From JAICJJ01 sp039809985 (lineage in GTDB: Bacteria > Chloroflexota > Chloroflexia > Thermomicrobiales > UBA6265): DNA of 57,429 nt. Position numbers and translations under genes: made by a program. The notes beneath the pieces are model-generated. The model did not search any database. It saw nothing but the letters and a program-made list of their open reading frames with translations, and was not told the origin of the DNA. The stretch covers positions 1 through 57,429 of the forward strand of contig JBDHWC010000006.1 in assembly GCA_039809985.1 (NCBI GenBank), given 5' to 3'. Shown one piece after another: positions 34,318-42,902 of this stretch (position 1 is its first letter; the number at the start of each line of letters is the position of its first letter).

Positions 34318-35250
34318 ATGGCGAGCAAGCAGACGCTGCCGGGGCCGGGCCCGGCGACGACGGCGGCGACCGCCCCGGCGGCGGGACGCGGCGAGACCGC
34401 GTTCCGGTGGGGGATGACGCTGCCGACGATCGCCACCCTCTGCGTCGTCGTCGCCTTCCCGCTCCTCTTCGCGCTCTACGTCTCGCTGCACGACTACGAC
34501 CTGACCAAGGGCGGGATCGGGCCGTTCCTCGGATTCGGCAACTACGCTTCGACCCTGACGAACGCGCTGTTCGCGACGGCGGCGCGCAACACCGTCGTCT
34601 ACAGCGTCAGCGTCGTCGTCCTCGAGCTGCTCGTCGCGCTGGGGCTGTCGCTGCTGCTGAACCAGCCGGGATTGCGCTTTCGCAACGTCTACCTCGCGAT
34701 CCTGCTGATCCCGCTGTTGGTCAGCCCGGTCGCCGTCGGCCTGATCTGGCGGCTGCTGCTCCACCCCGACCTCGGCGCGATCAACTGGATGCTCGGCTTG
34801 GTCGGGCTGCCCGGCCAGGAGTGGCTCGGCGGGCAGGCGAGCGCGATGCCGACCGTGGTCGGGGTCGACGTCTGGCACGAGACGTCGCTGATGATCGTGA
34901 TCATCCTCGCCGGGCTGACTGCCCTGCCGCGCGACCCGGTCGAGGCGGCGATGGTCGACGGCGCGAGCCGATGGCAAGTGCTGCGGACGGTGACGCTGCC
35001 GCTGCTGGCACCGGTCATGGTGGTGGCGGCGCTGATCCGGATGATCTCCGCCTTCAAGACCTACGACCTGATCTACATCCTGACCCGCGGCGGCCCCGGC
35101 AGCGCGACGGAGACGGTCTCCTACTCGATCTGGAAGGCGGCGTTCACGTCGCTCGAGATGGGGCGGGCCGCCGCGGCCTCGTTCGTCCTGCTGGTCGTCA
35201 TCCTCGTTCTGACCGCGGTCCTGATCCGCGCCATGCCGAGCGACGGCTGA
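34318..35250 (+). CDS. Carbohydrate ABC transporter permease (MalF type)
   Basis: 310 residues, six predicted helices, N-terminal cytoplasmic stretch then FRWGMTLPTIATLCVVVAFP. The EAA loop is DPVEAAMVDGASRWQVLRTVTLPLLAP. Ends IRAMPSDG. ATG 34318 follows GGGACGGCGAGACC, a weak ribosome site. It pairs with the MalG-type permease at 31990. The operon ends here; a 461-base repeat-filled gap follows. Confidence 0.88.
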   Translation: MASKQTLPGPGPATTAATAPAAGRGETAFRWGMTLPTIATLCVVVAFPLLFALYVSLHDYDLTKGGIGPFLGFGNYASTLTNALFATAARNTVVYSVSVVVLELLVALGLSLLLNQPGLRFRNVYLAILLIPLLVSPVAVGLIWRLLLHPDLGAINWMLGLVGLPGQEWLGGQASAMPTVVGVDVWHETSLMIVIILAGLTALPRDPVEAAMVDGASRWQVLRTVTLPLLAPVMVVAALIRMISAFKTYDLIYILTRGGPGSATETVSYSIWKAAFTSLEMGRAAAASFVLLVVILVLTAVLIRAMPSDG

Positions 35251-35333
35251 GACGCGGGCCGACGGCGCAGGGCTCCGCTGTGCTTCCGCGCCAATCGCGG
35301 ACGGCACAGGCTCCTTGGGGCTGGGGTGGCTGG

Positions 35334-35538
35334 ACTCCCTCACCCCCCAGCCCCCTCTCCCATCGCGGTGGGAGAGGGGGAGAAACGGACCCGGGGGAGG
35401 GCCAAGCCCTCCCCCGGACCCCCGGGTTGCCGCGGCGCGGACGCTTCCGCATGGATACCTCCCCCTGTCAGCCCTCGCGAGGGGAGAGGGGGCTGGGAGG
35501 TGAGGGCGGTTCCGACGCGCCCGGCCGCGAGGTGCGGG
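35334..35538. repeat. Composite intergenic repeat, family I copy A
   Basis: The gap 35251-35711 has no gene. It contains an element bounded by inverted ends: ACTCCCTCACCCCCCAGCC (from 35335) and, near 35490-35506, GGGGGCTGGGAGGTGAGGG. Internal hairpins include CCCCTCTCCCA/TGGGAGAGGGG (35352-35379). Homology to the copy at 50077-50246 continues past the right end (GCGGTTCCG...CGAGGTGCG). A family II core lies inside it. Confidence 0.8.
35411..35471 (+). repeat. Dispersed 60-base repeat core, family II copy 1
   Basis: Reads approximately CCCCCGGACCCCCGGGTTGC ... CGCGGCGCGGACGCTTCCGC ... CCTCCCCCTGTCAG. Other copies: 43861-43920 and 44068-44131 (inverted), 50018-50060 (inverted, partial), 50325-50384 and 50430-50484. 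Confidence 0.75.
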
Positions 35539-35711
35539 TGCTGCCTCCAACCGAACCAGGGCGTCGGCCCGGCACGCGCCTTGCCCCCGGAGCGGGGGGC
35601 CGCGCCGGTTCCCCCGGGACCGTCGGGGTTGCGGGCGCGGCGGGGCCGGGGTCGGCCCCGATGCTACACTCGCTGACCTGAAGGTCGGCGCGGTTGGTGA
35701 CGGAGCGAGGC

Positions 35712-36257
35712 ATGGCGGAAGACCAGTCGGGCGGGCGGGCGCTGCCGGCGACCGGGCACGAGGACGAGACCCGGGCGGTGCCGCGCGTCGTGCTCAAGCT
35801 GGAGCCGACCCAGCACCCGGTCGCGGGCCGCGAGCTGCTCCAGCACGACGCGGGCGACGTGCGGGCCGCGCACCTCGCGATGGAGAAGTCGGGGGCGGAG
35901 ACGGTCGAGGCCGACCGCGTCTCGATGTCCCGTTCCGGGGCGAAGTCGGTCGCCGCCAAGTCGGTGCAGGCCGACGACTCCGGCATCCTGACGCTGCGGG
36001 CGGACACCGCCGCGCTGCTGCAGAGCTCGGCGTTGGCGGTGGTGGCCTCGACGGTGCGGGTCAGTCGCTCGCGGGTCGCGTTCCTCAAGGCCGACCACGC
36101 CGAATTCGACCCGGAGACGAAGGTGCTGGTCCACCTCGGGCCGGCGACCGGCGAGGCGCGGCCGGTGATCGGGCCGAGCGGGGCGGCCGCGCTCGGCGCG
36201 GCGTTCGCGGCGGTGCTGGTGGCGCTGGGGACGGCGGTTCGCAAGCGTTCTCGGTAG
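35712..36257 (+). CDS. Small repeat protein with C-terminal membrane anchor
   Basis: 181 residues from ATG 35712 (GGAGCGAGG upstream). The middle has degenerate ~15-residue repeats (AMEKSGAETVEADRVSMSRSGAKSVAAKSVQ...), alternating small hydrophobics with Ser/Gly/Asp as in a right-handed beta-helix or bactofilin-like solenoid. The C-terminus is a hydrophobic helix (~155-175) plus RKRSR, so it is probably membrane-tethered with the solenoid in the cytoplasm. No enzymatic motif. The YtxH-like gene follows after 36 bases, likely one operon. Role unknown. Confidence 0.7.
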   Translation: MAEDQSGGRALPATGHEDETRAVPRVVLKLEPTQHPVAGRELLQHDAGDVRAAHLAMEKSGAETVEADRVSMSRSGAKSVAAKSVQADDSGILTLRADTAALLQSSALAVVASTVRVSRSRVAFLKADHAEFDPETKVLVHLGPATGEARPVIGPSGAAALGAAFAAVLVALGTAVRKRSR

Positions 36258-36293
36258 GCGTCGGCCGGCGAGGCCGGCCCGGCGGAGGTCACG

Positions 36294-36641
36294 ATGGGCA
36301 GCGGCAGGCGGTTCCTGAAGTTCGCGGCGGGCGGCGTCGTCGGCTTCGTCGGCGGCGTGCTCGGCGCGGTCCTGCTCGCGCCGGAGTCCGGCGGCGACAC
36401 GCGGCGGAAGATCGAGCGGCGGGTGCAGGAGGCGAAGGTCGCCGGGGTCGAGGCGCAGGCCGCGGCCCAGCAGGAGCTGATCGACAAGTACCGGGCCTCG
36501 ACCGGGATGTCGACCGCGCTGGAGGACGACGCGGCCCGGGTCCGGATCGAGCGGGCCGAGGCGCTGCGAGCGGTCGGGCTGGGGTTGAACGCGCCGGGCG
36601 CGCTGGCCGCCCACGCCGCGCAGGACCGTCCCGCCGGCTGA
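36294..36641 (+). CDS. YtxH-domain small membrane protein
   Basis: 115 residues. An N-terminal Gly-rich hydrophobic helix (FAAGGVVGFVGGVLGAVLLAPESGGDTR) is the YtxH pattern, with LLAP-x-SG-x-x-TR closing it, followed by a charged helical region. YtxH proteins are stress-related in Bacillus; function is not defined. ATG 36294 follows GGCGGAGGTC. It lies between the repeat protein and ilvD; 162 bases separate it from ilvD. Confidence 0.78.
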   Translation: MGSGRRFLKFAAGGVVGFVGGVLGAVLLAPESGGDTRRKIERRVQEAKVAGVEAQAAAQQELIDKYRASTGMSTALEDDAARVRIERAEALRAVGLGLNAPGALAAHAAQDRPAG

Positions 36642-36803
36642 ACCGGACCGGCGAAATCCCGAGGTTGCGGAAAGCGGCGCGCGGCGGGACACTGCCGCGC
36701 ATCATGCTCGTGAGCGGGCGGGCACCGGCGTCGGGCCGGGCCGCCGAGCGGGTGCCGGGCGCGGTTGGCCCGGCGCGCGCGAGACAGAGAGGAGCGGCGT
36801 TCG

Positions 36804-38492
36804 GTGACGACAGCCACCAGATTCGACATGCGGCACAAGAGCCGGGTCATCCTCGACGGCAACGACCGCGCCGGGGCGCGGGCGATGCTGAAGGGGACGG
36901 GGTTCACCGACGACGACCTGAAGCGTCCGATCATCGGCGTCGCCCACTGCTGGATCGAGACGATGCCGTGCAACCTGAACCAGCGGCGGATCGCCGGGTT
37001 CGTCAAAGAGGGGATCCGGCGGGCGGGCGGCACGCCGCAAGAGCTGAACACGATCTCCATCTCCGACGGCGTGACGATGGGGACCGAGGGGATGAAGACC
37101 TCGCTCGTCTCGCGCGAGGTGATCGCCGACTCGGTCGAGCTGGTGGCCCGCGGCCACATGTTCGACGCCATTGTCGGCATCGGGGCGTGCGACAAGACGC
37201 TGCCGGGGCTGGCGATGGCGCTGGCCCGGCTCGACGTGCCGGGCATCCTGCTCTACAGCGGCTCGATCCTGCCGGGCGACTTCCACGGCAAGGAAGTGAC
37301 GATCCGCTCGATCTACGAGGCGATCGGCGCGAACTCGGCCGGCAAGCTGAGCGACGAGGAACTGTGGGCCATGGAGGACGTGGCCTGCCCGGGCGAGGGG
37401 GCGTGCGGCGGCCAGTACACCGCCAACACGATGGCGATGGCGATGGAGTTCATCGGCCTCTCGCCGATGGGCTCGGCCTCGCCGCCGGCGGTCGACGAGC
37501 GGAAGAACGAGGTCGGCATCCGCGCCGGCGAACTGATCATGGACGTCCTCCGGGCCGGCATCCGGCCGTCGGAGATCCTGACCCGGAAGAACTTCGAGAA
37601 CGCGATCGCCGGCGTGGCGGCCTCCGGCGGCTCGACCAACAGCGTGCTCCACCTGCTGGCGCTGGCCCGCGAGGCGGGGGTGCCGCTGACGATCGACGAC
37701 TTCGACATCATCTCGCGGCGCACACCGCTGATCTGCGACCTGATGCCGGGCGGTCGCTACGCCGCCGCCGACCTCGACAAGGCGGGCGGCACCAAGCTGG
37801 TCGCCAAGCGGATGGTCGAGGCCGGCATGGTCCACGACGACGCGATGACCGTGACCGGCCAGACCTTCGCCGAGGCCGCGGCCGACGCCGAGGAGACCGC
37901 CGGCCAGGACGTGGTCCTGTCCGGCGACAAGCCGATCAAGAGTAGCGGTGGCCTCGTCATCCTGAAGGGGAACATCGCGCCGAACGGCTCGGTCGTGAAG
38001 CTGTTCGGCTACGAGCGGACGCACCACGAGGGTCCGGCCCGGGTCTTCGACTCCGAGCCGGCGGCGCACGAGGCGGTCCTCAAGCAGCAGATCAAGCCGG
38101 GCGACGTGATCGTCATCCGCTACGAGGGCCCGGTCGGCGGTCCCGGCATGCAGGAGATGCTCGGCGTCACCGCGGCGATCGTCGGGCAGGGGCTCGGCGA
38201 CTCGGTGGCGCTGATCACCGACGGGCGCTTCAGCGGCGCGACCAAGGGGCTGATGATCGGCCACGTCGCGCCGGAGGCGGCGGTCGGCGGCCCGATCGCC
38301 GCCCTGCGCGAGGGTGACACGATCGTCATCGACACCGAGAACCGGACCCTCGACGCCGACCTCTCGCCGGCGGAGATCGCCCTGCGGCTGTCGCAGTGGC
38401 ACGCGCCGACATCCGTCTACCGGGCGGGCGTCCTCGCCAAGTACGCCAAGATGGTGCAGCAGGCGGACGAGGGGGCGATCACCACGCCGTAG
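36804..38492 (+). CDS. ilvD: Dihydroxy-acid dehydratase
   Basis: 562 residues, normal length. It carries the three Fe-S cysteines: PCNLN, GIGACDKTLPG and ACPGEGACGGQYTANTM. GGSTNSVLHL and TDGRFSGATKG are diagnostic of the ilvD/edd family; the branched-chain amino-acid enzyme is favoured over phosphogluconate dehydratase by the KSRVILDGNDRAGARAMLKG start. It dehydrates dihydroxy-isovalerate/methylvalerate in Val/Ile synthesis. GTG 36804 follows GAGAGGAG at slightly long spacing. No other ilv genes are adjacent. A terminator hairpin follows. Confidence 0.93.
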   Translation: MTTATRFDMRHKSRVILDGNDRAGARAMLKGTGFTDDDLKRPIIGVAHCWIETMPCNLNQRRIAGFVKEGIRRAGGTPQELNTISISDGVTMGTEGMKTSLVSREVIADSVELVARGHMFDAIVGIGACDKTLPGLAMALARLDVPGILLYSGSILPGDFHGKEVTIRSIYEAIGANSAGKLSDEELWAMEDVACPGEGACGGQYTANTMAMAMEFIGLSPMGSASPPAVDERKNEVGIRAGELIMDVLRAGIRPSEILTRKNFENAIAGVAASGGSTNSVLHLLALAREAGVPLTIDDFDIISRRTPLICDLMPGGRYAAADLDKAGGTKLVAKRMVEAGMVHDDAMTVTGQTFAEAAADAEETAGQDVVLSGDKPIKSSGGLVILKGNIAPNGSVVKLFGYERTHHEGPARVFDSEPAAHEAVLKQQIKPGDVIVIRYEGPVGGPGMQEMLGVTAAIVGQGLGDSVALITDGRFSGATKGLMIGHVAPEAAVGGPIAALREGDTIVIDTENRTLDADLSPAEIALRLSQWHAPTSVYRAGVLAKYAKMVQQADEGAITTP

Positions 38493-38504
38493 GCTGCGAC
38501 GCGG

Positions 38505-38531
38505 GGTCGTCGGGGCGTGCCCCCGACGACC
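38505..38531 (+). terminator. Hairpin after ilvD
   Basis: Perfect 11-bp stem (38505-38515 with 38521-38531), 5-base loop, 13 bases after the stop; no T run. Confidence 0.6.
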
Positions 38532-38618
38532 TCGCGCCCAATCTGGCCCGACGCACCCGGGTTGGCCGGGCCGTCCGGCCCAGCCGAGGAACAGCGGGCA
38601 GTGTCGGGGGGACGTGCC

Positions 38619-40286
38619 GTGCCTTGGGTCGGTCGGACGGCGCCGGTTCGCCGGCACTCGGCGCGTTGGTGCGGTGCCGCGCTGCGAGCAGTGCTGATGG
38701 TGGTCGTGCTGGCCTTGCCGGTCGTGCCGGTCTTGGCCGCCGGCCCGGTCGACGGCGCGCCGAGCATCGGCGACCCGTACTTCCCGAGGCTCGGCAACGG
38801 CGGCTACGACGTCCGGCACTACGACCTCTCGCTCGACTTCGACCTCAAGCGACGGATGGTGGAGGGCGTCGCCAGCATCGAGCTGACGCCGACCGTCGCG
38901 CTGCGGTCGTTCACCTTCGACCTCGACGGGCTGAGCGTCAGCGGCGTCGAGGTCGACGGGGTTGCCGCCGGCTTCGCGCAGGAGGCGAAGAAACTGCGCG
39001 TGGAGCCGGCGCAACCGCTGGCCGAGGGCGAGCCGGTCGTCGTCCGAGTCGCCTACGCAGGGCGGCCCCAAGGAGCCAACCTGCTCGGCTGGTTCTGGTT
39101 CGCCGGCGGCGGGGCGCTCCTCTCGCCGCAGCCGAGCGGGGCGTCGACCCTCTTCCCCTGCAACGACCACCCGCTGGACAAGGCGACGTTCGCCTTCCAC
39201 CTGACGGTGCCGCAGGGCCGCGTCGCCGTCGCCAACGGCATCCTCGACGAGCAGACGACCACCGCCGACGGCCGGCAGCGATTCGACTGGCACGAGCCGG
39301 CGTCGTTCCCGACCTACGCCGCCGTCGTCGCGGTCGGCCGGTACAAGCTGGTCGAGGGAACGACCGCGGACGGCCAGCCGGTGCTCAACGCCTTCCCCAA
39401 GGCGGGGCAGAAGCTGGCTCGCCGGGTCGAGCCGCAGGGACAGATCGTCTCGACGCTGGAACGGTACTTCGGACCGTACCCGTACTCTGGCATCGGGGCG
39501 ATCATCACCACCAAGAGCGGACCGGACGCGATGGAGGCAGCCGGGCGGCCGACCTACCCGGGCGTTCGGGCCGCCCTGCGCAGCAAGGGCTTCGAGCAGT
39601 TGATGGCGCACGAGATCGCGCACCAGTGGGTGGGCGACACCGCCTCGTTCACGAAGTGGCAGGACATCTGGCTGAGCGAGGGCTTCGCGACCTACGGCGA
39701 ACTGCTCTGGATCGCCGACTCGAAGCAATTGCCGATCGGCAGCCTGTTCGACCGCGGGTCGCGCTACTTCGGCTACTACCGCGGGATGAAGCGGCCCCCC
39801 GGCGATCCCGGGCCGTCGCGGATCTTCAACGTGACCGTCTACAACCGCGGGGCGATGACCTTGGAGGCCCTGCGGCGGACGGTCGGCGACCACGACTTCT
39901 TCCAGATCCTGCGCGAGTGGGTGGATCTGCACCGGGGCGGCAACGCCACCACGGAGGACTTCATCCAACTGGCCGAGTCGGTCTCCGGGCAGGACCTTGA
40001 CGCCCTGTTCCAGCGCTGGCTCTACGAGCCGGGCCTGCCGCAACTGCCGGCGGAAGGCGGGCCTCCGGGCGCGCTCGACCCGGCGGTGCCGGAGCGCGAA
40101 CTGCTCGACGACGCGACGTTCCGCGGCCATCGAGTCGACGGCGCGGCCAGCGGCGAGACGAACGGGGCGAGCGCCTCGGGGATGTCCGACCGGCACCGGC
40201 GGGGCGATCGCTCGCGTCGGCACCACGCGGCCCACTCCCGCCGCGATGCGACCGCGGCGGGAGTCGGTTCGGAACCCCAGCCGTAG
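38619..40286 (+). CDS. Exported M1-family metallopeptidase
   Basis: 555 residues. After a signal peptide (VVVLALPVVPVLAAG) comes the aminopeptidase N-like beta domain (YDVRHYDLSLDFDLKRRMVEG), then the zinc site HEIAHQW (331-337) with the third ligand Glu354 in WLSEGFA, exactly 18 residues on. The exopeptidase motif GAMEN reads DAMEA, keeping Met-Glu but losing Gly and Asn. The usual C-terminal ARM domain is missing; an Arg/His/Pro-rich tail ends the protein. It probably trims extracellular peptides. Start uncertain: GTG 38619 has GGGGGGA upstream; GTG 38601 is also possible. Confidence 0.87.
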   Translation: MPWVGRTAPVRRHSARWCGAALRAVLMVVVLALPVVPVLAAGPVDGAPSIGDPYFPRLGNGGYDVRHYDLSLDFDLKRRMVEGVASIELTPTVALRSFTFDLDGLSVSGVEVDGVAAGFAQEAKKLRVEPAQPLAEGEPVVVRVAYAGRPQGANLLGWFWFAGGGALLSPQPSGASTLFPCNDHPLDKATFAFHLTVPQGRVAVANGILDEQTTTADGRQRFDWHEPASFPTYAAVVAVGRYKLVEGTTADGQPVLNAFPKAGQKLARRVEPQGQIVSTLERYFGPYPYSGIGAIITTKSGPDAMEAAGRPTYPGVRAALRSKGFEQLMAHEIAHQWVGDTASFTKWQDIWLSEGFATYGELLWIADSKQLPIGSLFDRGSRYFGYYRGMKRPPGDPGPSRIFNVTVYNRGAMTLEALRRTVGDHDFFQILREWVDLHRGGNATTEDFIQLAESVSGQDLDALFQRWLYEPGLPQLPAEGGPPGALDPAVPERELLDDATFRGHRVDGAASGETNGASASGMSDRHRRGDRSRRHHAAHSRRDATAAGVGSEPQP

Positions 40287-40329
40287 CCCGCCGCCGAGCG
40301 GTAGCGGAGGGGTGGCGACGGAGGCGTCG

Positions 40330-41001
40330 TCACCCCTCGAGGGCGACGATGCGGTCGGCGATCGCCACGAGGTCGGGGCCGACGATGTCCGGCGTCTCGC
40401 CGCTCGGGTCGAGCAGCTGCCCGGGGCGGGCGACGAACGCCGCGGCGGCCCCGGCCCGGATCGCGCCGGTGACGTCCCAAGCGTGGGCGGCGACGAGGCG
40501 CGTCTCGGCCACCGGCAGTCGCAACTCGGCGGCGGCGTGCTGGTAGACCTCCGGCGCGGGCTTCAGCCGCCCGACCTGCTCGACCGAGAGGACGCGCTCG
40601 AACAGGTGGCGGAGGTCCGCGTTCGCGAACTGGGCCTCGACCACCGCCAGCGGGTTGTTGGTGAGGGCGACGACCCGGAACCCTGCGTCGCGCAGGCGCT
40701 CCAGCGCTGGCCGCGCGTCGGGGTGCGGCGGCAGGGCGAGCATCCGGTCGCGCAGGGCCCAGCGCAACGTCGGGTCGAGTGGTTCGCCGCGAACGACGGC
40801 CATCCGCTCGAGCGCGCCTGCGCCGACCTCCCCGAAATCCCGGTAGCGTCCGGTCGCGGCGAGCACGAGCGCCGACTGGATCGTGCGTCCGAACCACTCC
40901 TGCCGGGCCGTCGCGCTGCCGAAGGCCGCCGCGAAGAGGCCGTCGAGCGCGGCGAGGTCGAGCAGCGTCTCGTTGACGTCGAAGACGACGGCGCGCTTCA
41001 T
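40330..41001 (-). CDS. HAD superfamily hydrolase, haloacid dehalogenase type II-like
   Basis: 223 residues. Motif I is VVFDVNETLLD (nucleophile Asp8), motif II ALTNNPLAVVE, motif III Lys in GRLKPAPEVYQ, motif IV HAWDVTGA. The alpha cap insertion and FDVNETL variant are those of the L-2-haloacid dehalogenase branch, where many members have other or unknown substrates. It starts at ATG 41001, 13 bases after the permease gene stops, so it belongs to the ABC-2 operon, though a link to export is not evident. Confidence 0.87.
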   Translation of the reverse strand: MKRAVVFDVNETLLDLAALDGLFAAAFGSATARQEWFGRTIQSALVLAATGRYRDFGEVGAGALERMAVVRGEPLDPTLRWALRDRMLALPPHPDARPALERLRDAGFRVVALTNNPLAVVEAQFANADLRHLFERVLSVEQVGRLKPAPEVYQHAAAELRLPVAETRLVAAHAWDVTGAIRAGAAAAFVARPGQLLDPSGETPDIVGPDLVAIADRIVALEG

Positions 41002-41014
41002 TCGGGCGGTCTCC

Positions 41015-41836
41015 CTACGACGGCAGGTCGCGACGGCGGAAGACAAGGAGCCCGGCAACCACCCCGACCAGCCCGGTGACCGCCAGCACGAGGAGGTGTC
41101 GGGGGTTGACCGTCCCGTCGGCCAAGACCGGCCCGGGATCGTAGTAGGCGAAGAGGCTGAACGGCCGCCACGGCTGGAGGACGCGCCAGACGTCGGCGAA
41201 GGTGTCGACGAAGTACGAGACCGTGAGCAGGCCCAGCGCCCAGCCGACCACCCGGCCCGCGGTGCTGGCGACGGCGGAGCCGAACAACGCCAAGCCGCCG
41301 ATCGCCCAGACCAGCGCCGCGGTGCTGACGGCCAGCGGCAGCAGGTGCGCCCACGCGAACTCGCCGGCGGGCCGGGCCGCGAGGAGGCCGACGACCGTGC
41401 CGACCGGCCCGGCGACGGCGACCAGCGCAACCACCACGACCAGCCCGAGCACGCGGGCGGCGTAGGCCACCTCCCGCGAGCGGGGCCGGGAGAGCGTGAG
41501 CTGGATGGTGCCCTGCTCCATCTCGCCGGCCAGCGACCGGGCGGCGAAGGCGACCACGGCCGCCCCGGCCAGGAGCAGGATCAGCGGGTGGGTGTAGGCG
41601 ATCGCGAGGAAGCCGGTCAGGCCGGTGGCGGCGAGGAACTCGGGGCGGGTCCGGCTGAGGGCGAGGAGGATCGGCGGCAGACGCTGCATCATGGCGGCGA
41701 GGCCCGGCGCGCCGCCGATCGAGTCGACGATCGGCGCTTGGACCGCGGTGAAGAGGCCGATCCCGACCAGGATGCCGACGAGGCCGGCGAGGCCGCGGCC
41801 GAGGAGTCGGCCGGTCATCCGCAGGAACGGGGTCAT
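41015..41836 (-). CDS. ABC-2 type transporter permease
   Basis: 273 residues with about six hydrophobic segments, including FAARSLAGEMEQGTIQLTLSRP, the element common to ABC-2 permeases, after the second helix. Ends with VFRRRDLPS. ATG 41836 overlaps the upstream ATPase stop (ATGA), so the two are made together and should form a homodimeric exporter or antibiotic/lipid efflux pump. Substrate unknown. Confidence 0.87.
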   Translation of the reverse strand: MTPFLRMTGRLLGRGLAGLVGILVGIGLFTAVQAPIVDSIGGAPGLAAMMQRLPPILLALSRTRPEFLAATGLTGFLAIAYTHPLILLLAGAAVVAFAARSLAGEMEQGTIQLTLSRPRSREVAYAARVLGLVVVVALVAVAGPVGTVVGLLAARPAGEFAWAHLLPLAVSTAALVWAIGGLALFGSAVASTAGRVVGWALGLLTVSYFVDTFADVWRVLQPWRPFSLFAYYDPGPVLADGTVNPRHLLVLAVTGLVGVVAGLLVFRRRDLPS

Positions 41837-42780
41837 CGGCGGTGACCCGCCACGGGTTCGGCCGGGGTCTCCGCGCCGGCGCCGTCGTAGTAGCGGAGGA
41901 AGATCTCCTCCAGCCGGGGCCGACGGATCAGCAGGTCGTCGACCTCGGACGCGCCGAGGAAGGCGAGGAGCGGGCCGACCTCGCCGTCGACCAGCAGCTC
42001 GGCGCGGGAGCCTTCGACGTGCCGAACCTCGACGCCCGGCACGCGGCCGAGGCCGTCGGGGACGCCGGTCGCGAAGGCGACGGTCGCGATCCGTCGTTGC
42101 TGCCGCCGCAGGTCGGCCACCGCGGCCTCGGCCATGAGTCGCCCCTGCCGCACGATCGCTACCCGCTCGCAGACGCGCTCGACCTCGGCGAGGTCGTGCG
42201 ACGAGAGGAAGACGGTTCGGCCGCGGTCGCGGAGATCGGTCAGCACCTGCTCGAACGCGCGCTGGATGAGCGGGTCGAGCCCGTCGGACGGCTCGTCGAG
42301 GACGAGCAGGGCGGGCTCGGTCTGGATCGCGGCGACCAGCGCGAGCTTCTGCCGGGTCCCCTTCGAGTAGGTGCCGAGTCGCTTGCCGAGCAGGGAGCGC
42401 GGGAACTCGAGGGCGTCGAGGAGCCGGTCGCGCAGCACCGGCGGCCTGCCGGAGAGCGTCGCGGCGAGGTCGAGCTGCGCTCGTCCGCTCAGGTCGGGGT
42501 AGAGGGCGTCGGCGGTGACGAGGAAGCCGAGGTCGCGGCGGGCGGCGACGCCGTCGTGCCAGCAGTCGTGGCCGAAGATCGCCGCCGTGCCGCCGCTGGG
42601 CCGGACGAACCCCATCAGGAGCCGGATCAGCGTCGTCTTGCCCGCGCCGTTCGGCCCCAGCACGCCGAAGATGCTGCCGGGGGGAACGGCGAGCGAGACG
42701 TCGTCGAGGGCCGGGGTCCGGTCGTAACGCTTCGACAGGCGGGCGGTCGTGATGGCGGCGGTCGCCGACGGGTCGTGCAT
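41833..42780 (-). CDS. ABC transporter ATP-binding protein (ABC-2 exporter)
   Basis: 315 residues. Walker A GPNGAGKTT, signature YSKGTRQKLAL in the LSGGQ position, Walker B LLVLDEPSDGLDP, and switch His in LSSHDLAEVERV. The C-terminal ~90-residue extension ending near LRYYDG is typical of NatA/CcmA-like exporters. It powers the permease encoded by the overlapping downstream gene. ATG 42780 is just before the consensus N-terminus. Confidence 0.92.
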   Translation of the reverse strand: MHDPSATAAITTARLSKRYDRTPALDDVSLAVPPGSIFGVLGPNGAGKTTLIRLLMGFVRPSGGTAAIFGHDCWHDGVAARRDLGFLVTADALYPDLSGRAQLDLAATLSGRPPVLRDRLLDALEFPRSLLGKRLGTYSKGTRQKLALVAAIQTEPALLVLDEPSDGLDPLIQRAFEQVLTDLRDRGRTVFLSSHDLAEVERVCERVAIVRQGRLMAEAAVADLRRQQRRIATVAFATGVPDGLGRVPGVEVRHVEGSRAELLVDGEVGPLLAFLGASEVDDLLIRRPRLEEIFLRYYDGAGAETPAEPVAGHRR

Positions 42781-42902
42781 GGCGGTGAGGGTACACGGTC
42801 GAGGAGTCGGCTGGCGGTGTTGGCGCGCGGAGGGGTCGGGGGGGTGATACGGTGACGCGGCGACGCGGGTGCGGTGGCGACGGGGCAGGAAAGGGACGGG
42901 CG

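Noticed and set aside
35251..35711. Intergenic region as a decayed insertion sequence with a transposase
   Set aside because: No transposase remnant in any frame; only palindromic repeats shared with the 44 and 50 kb gaps.
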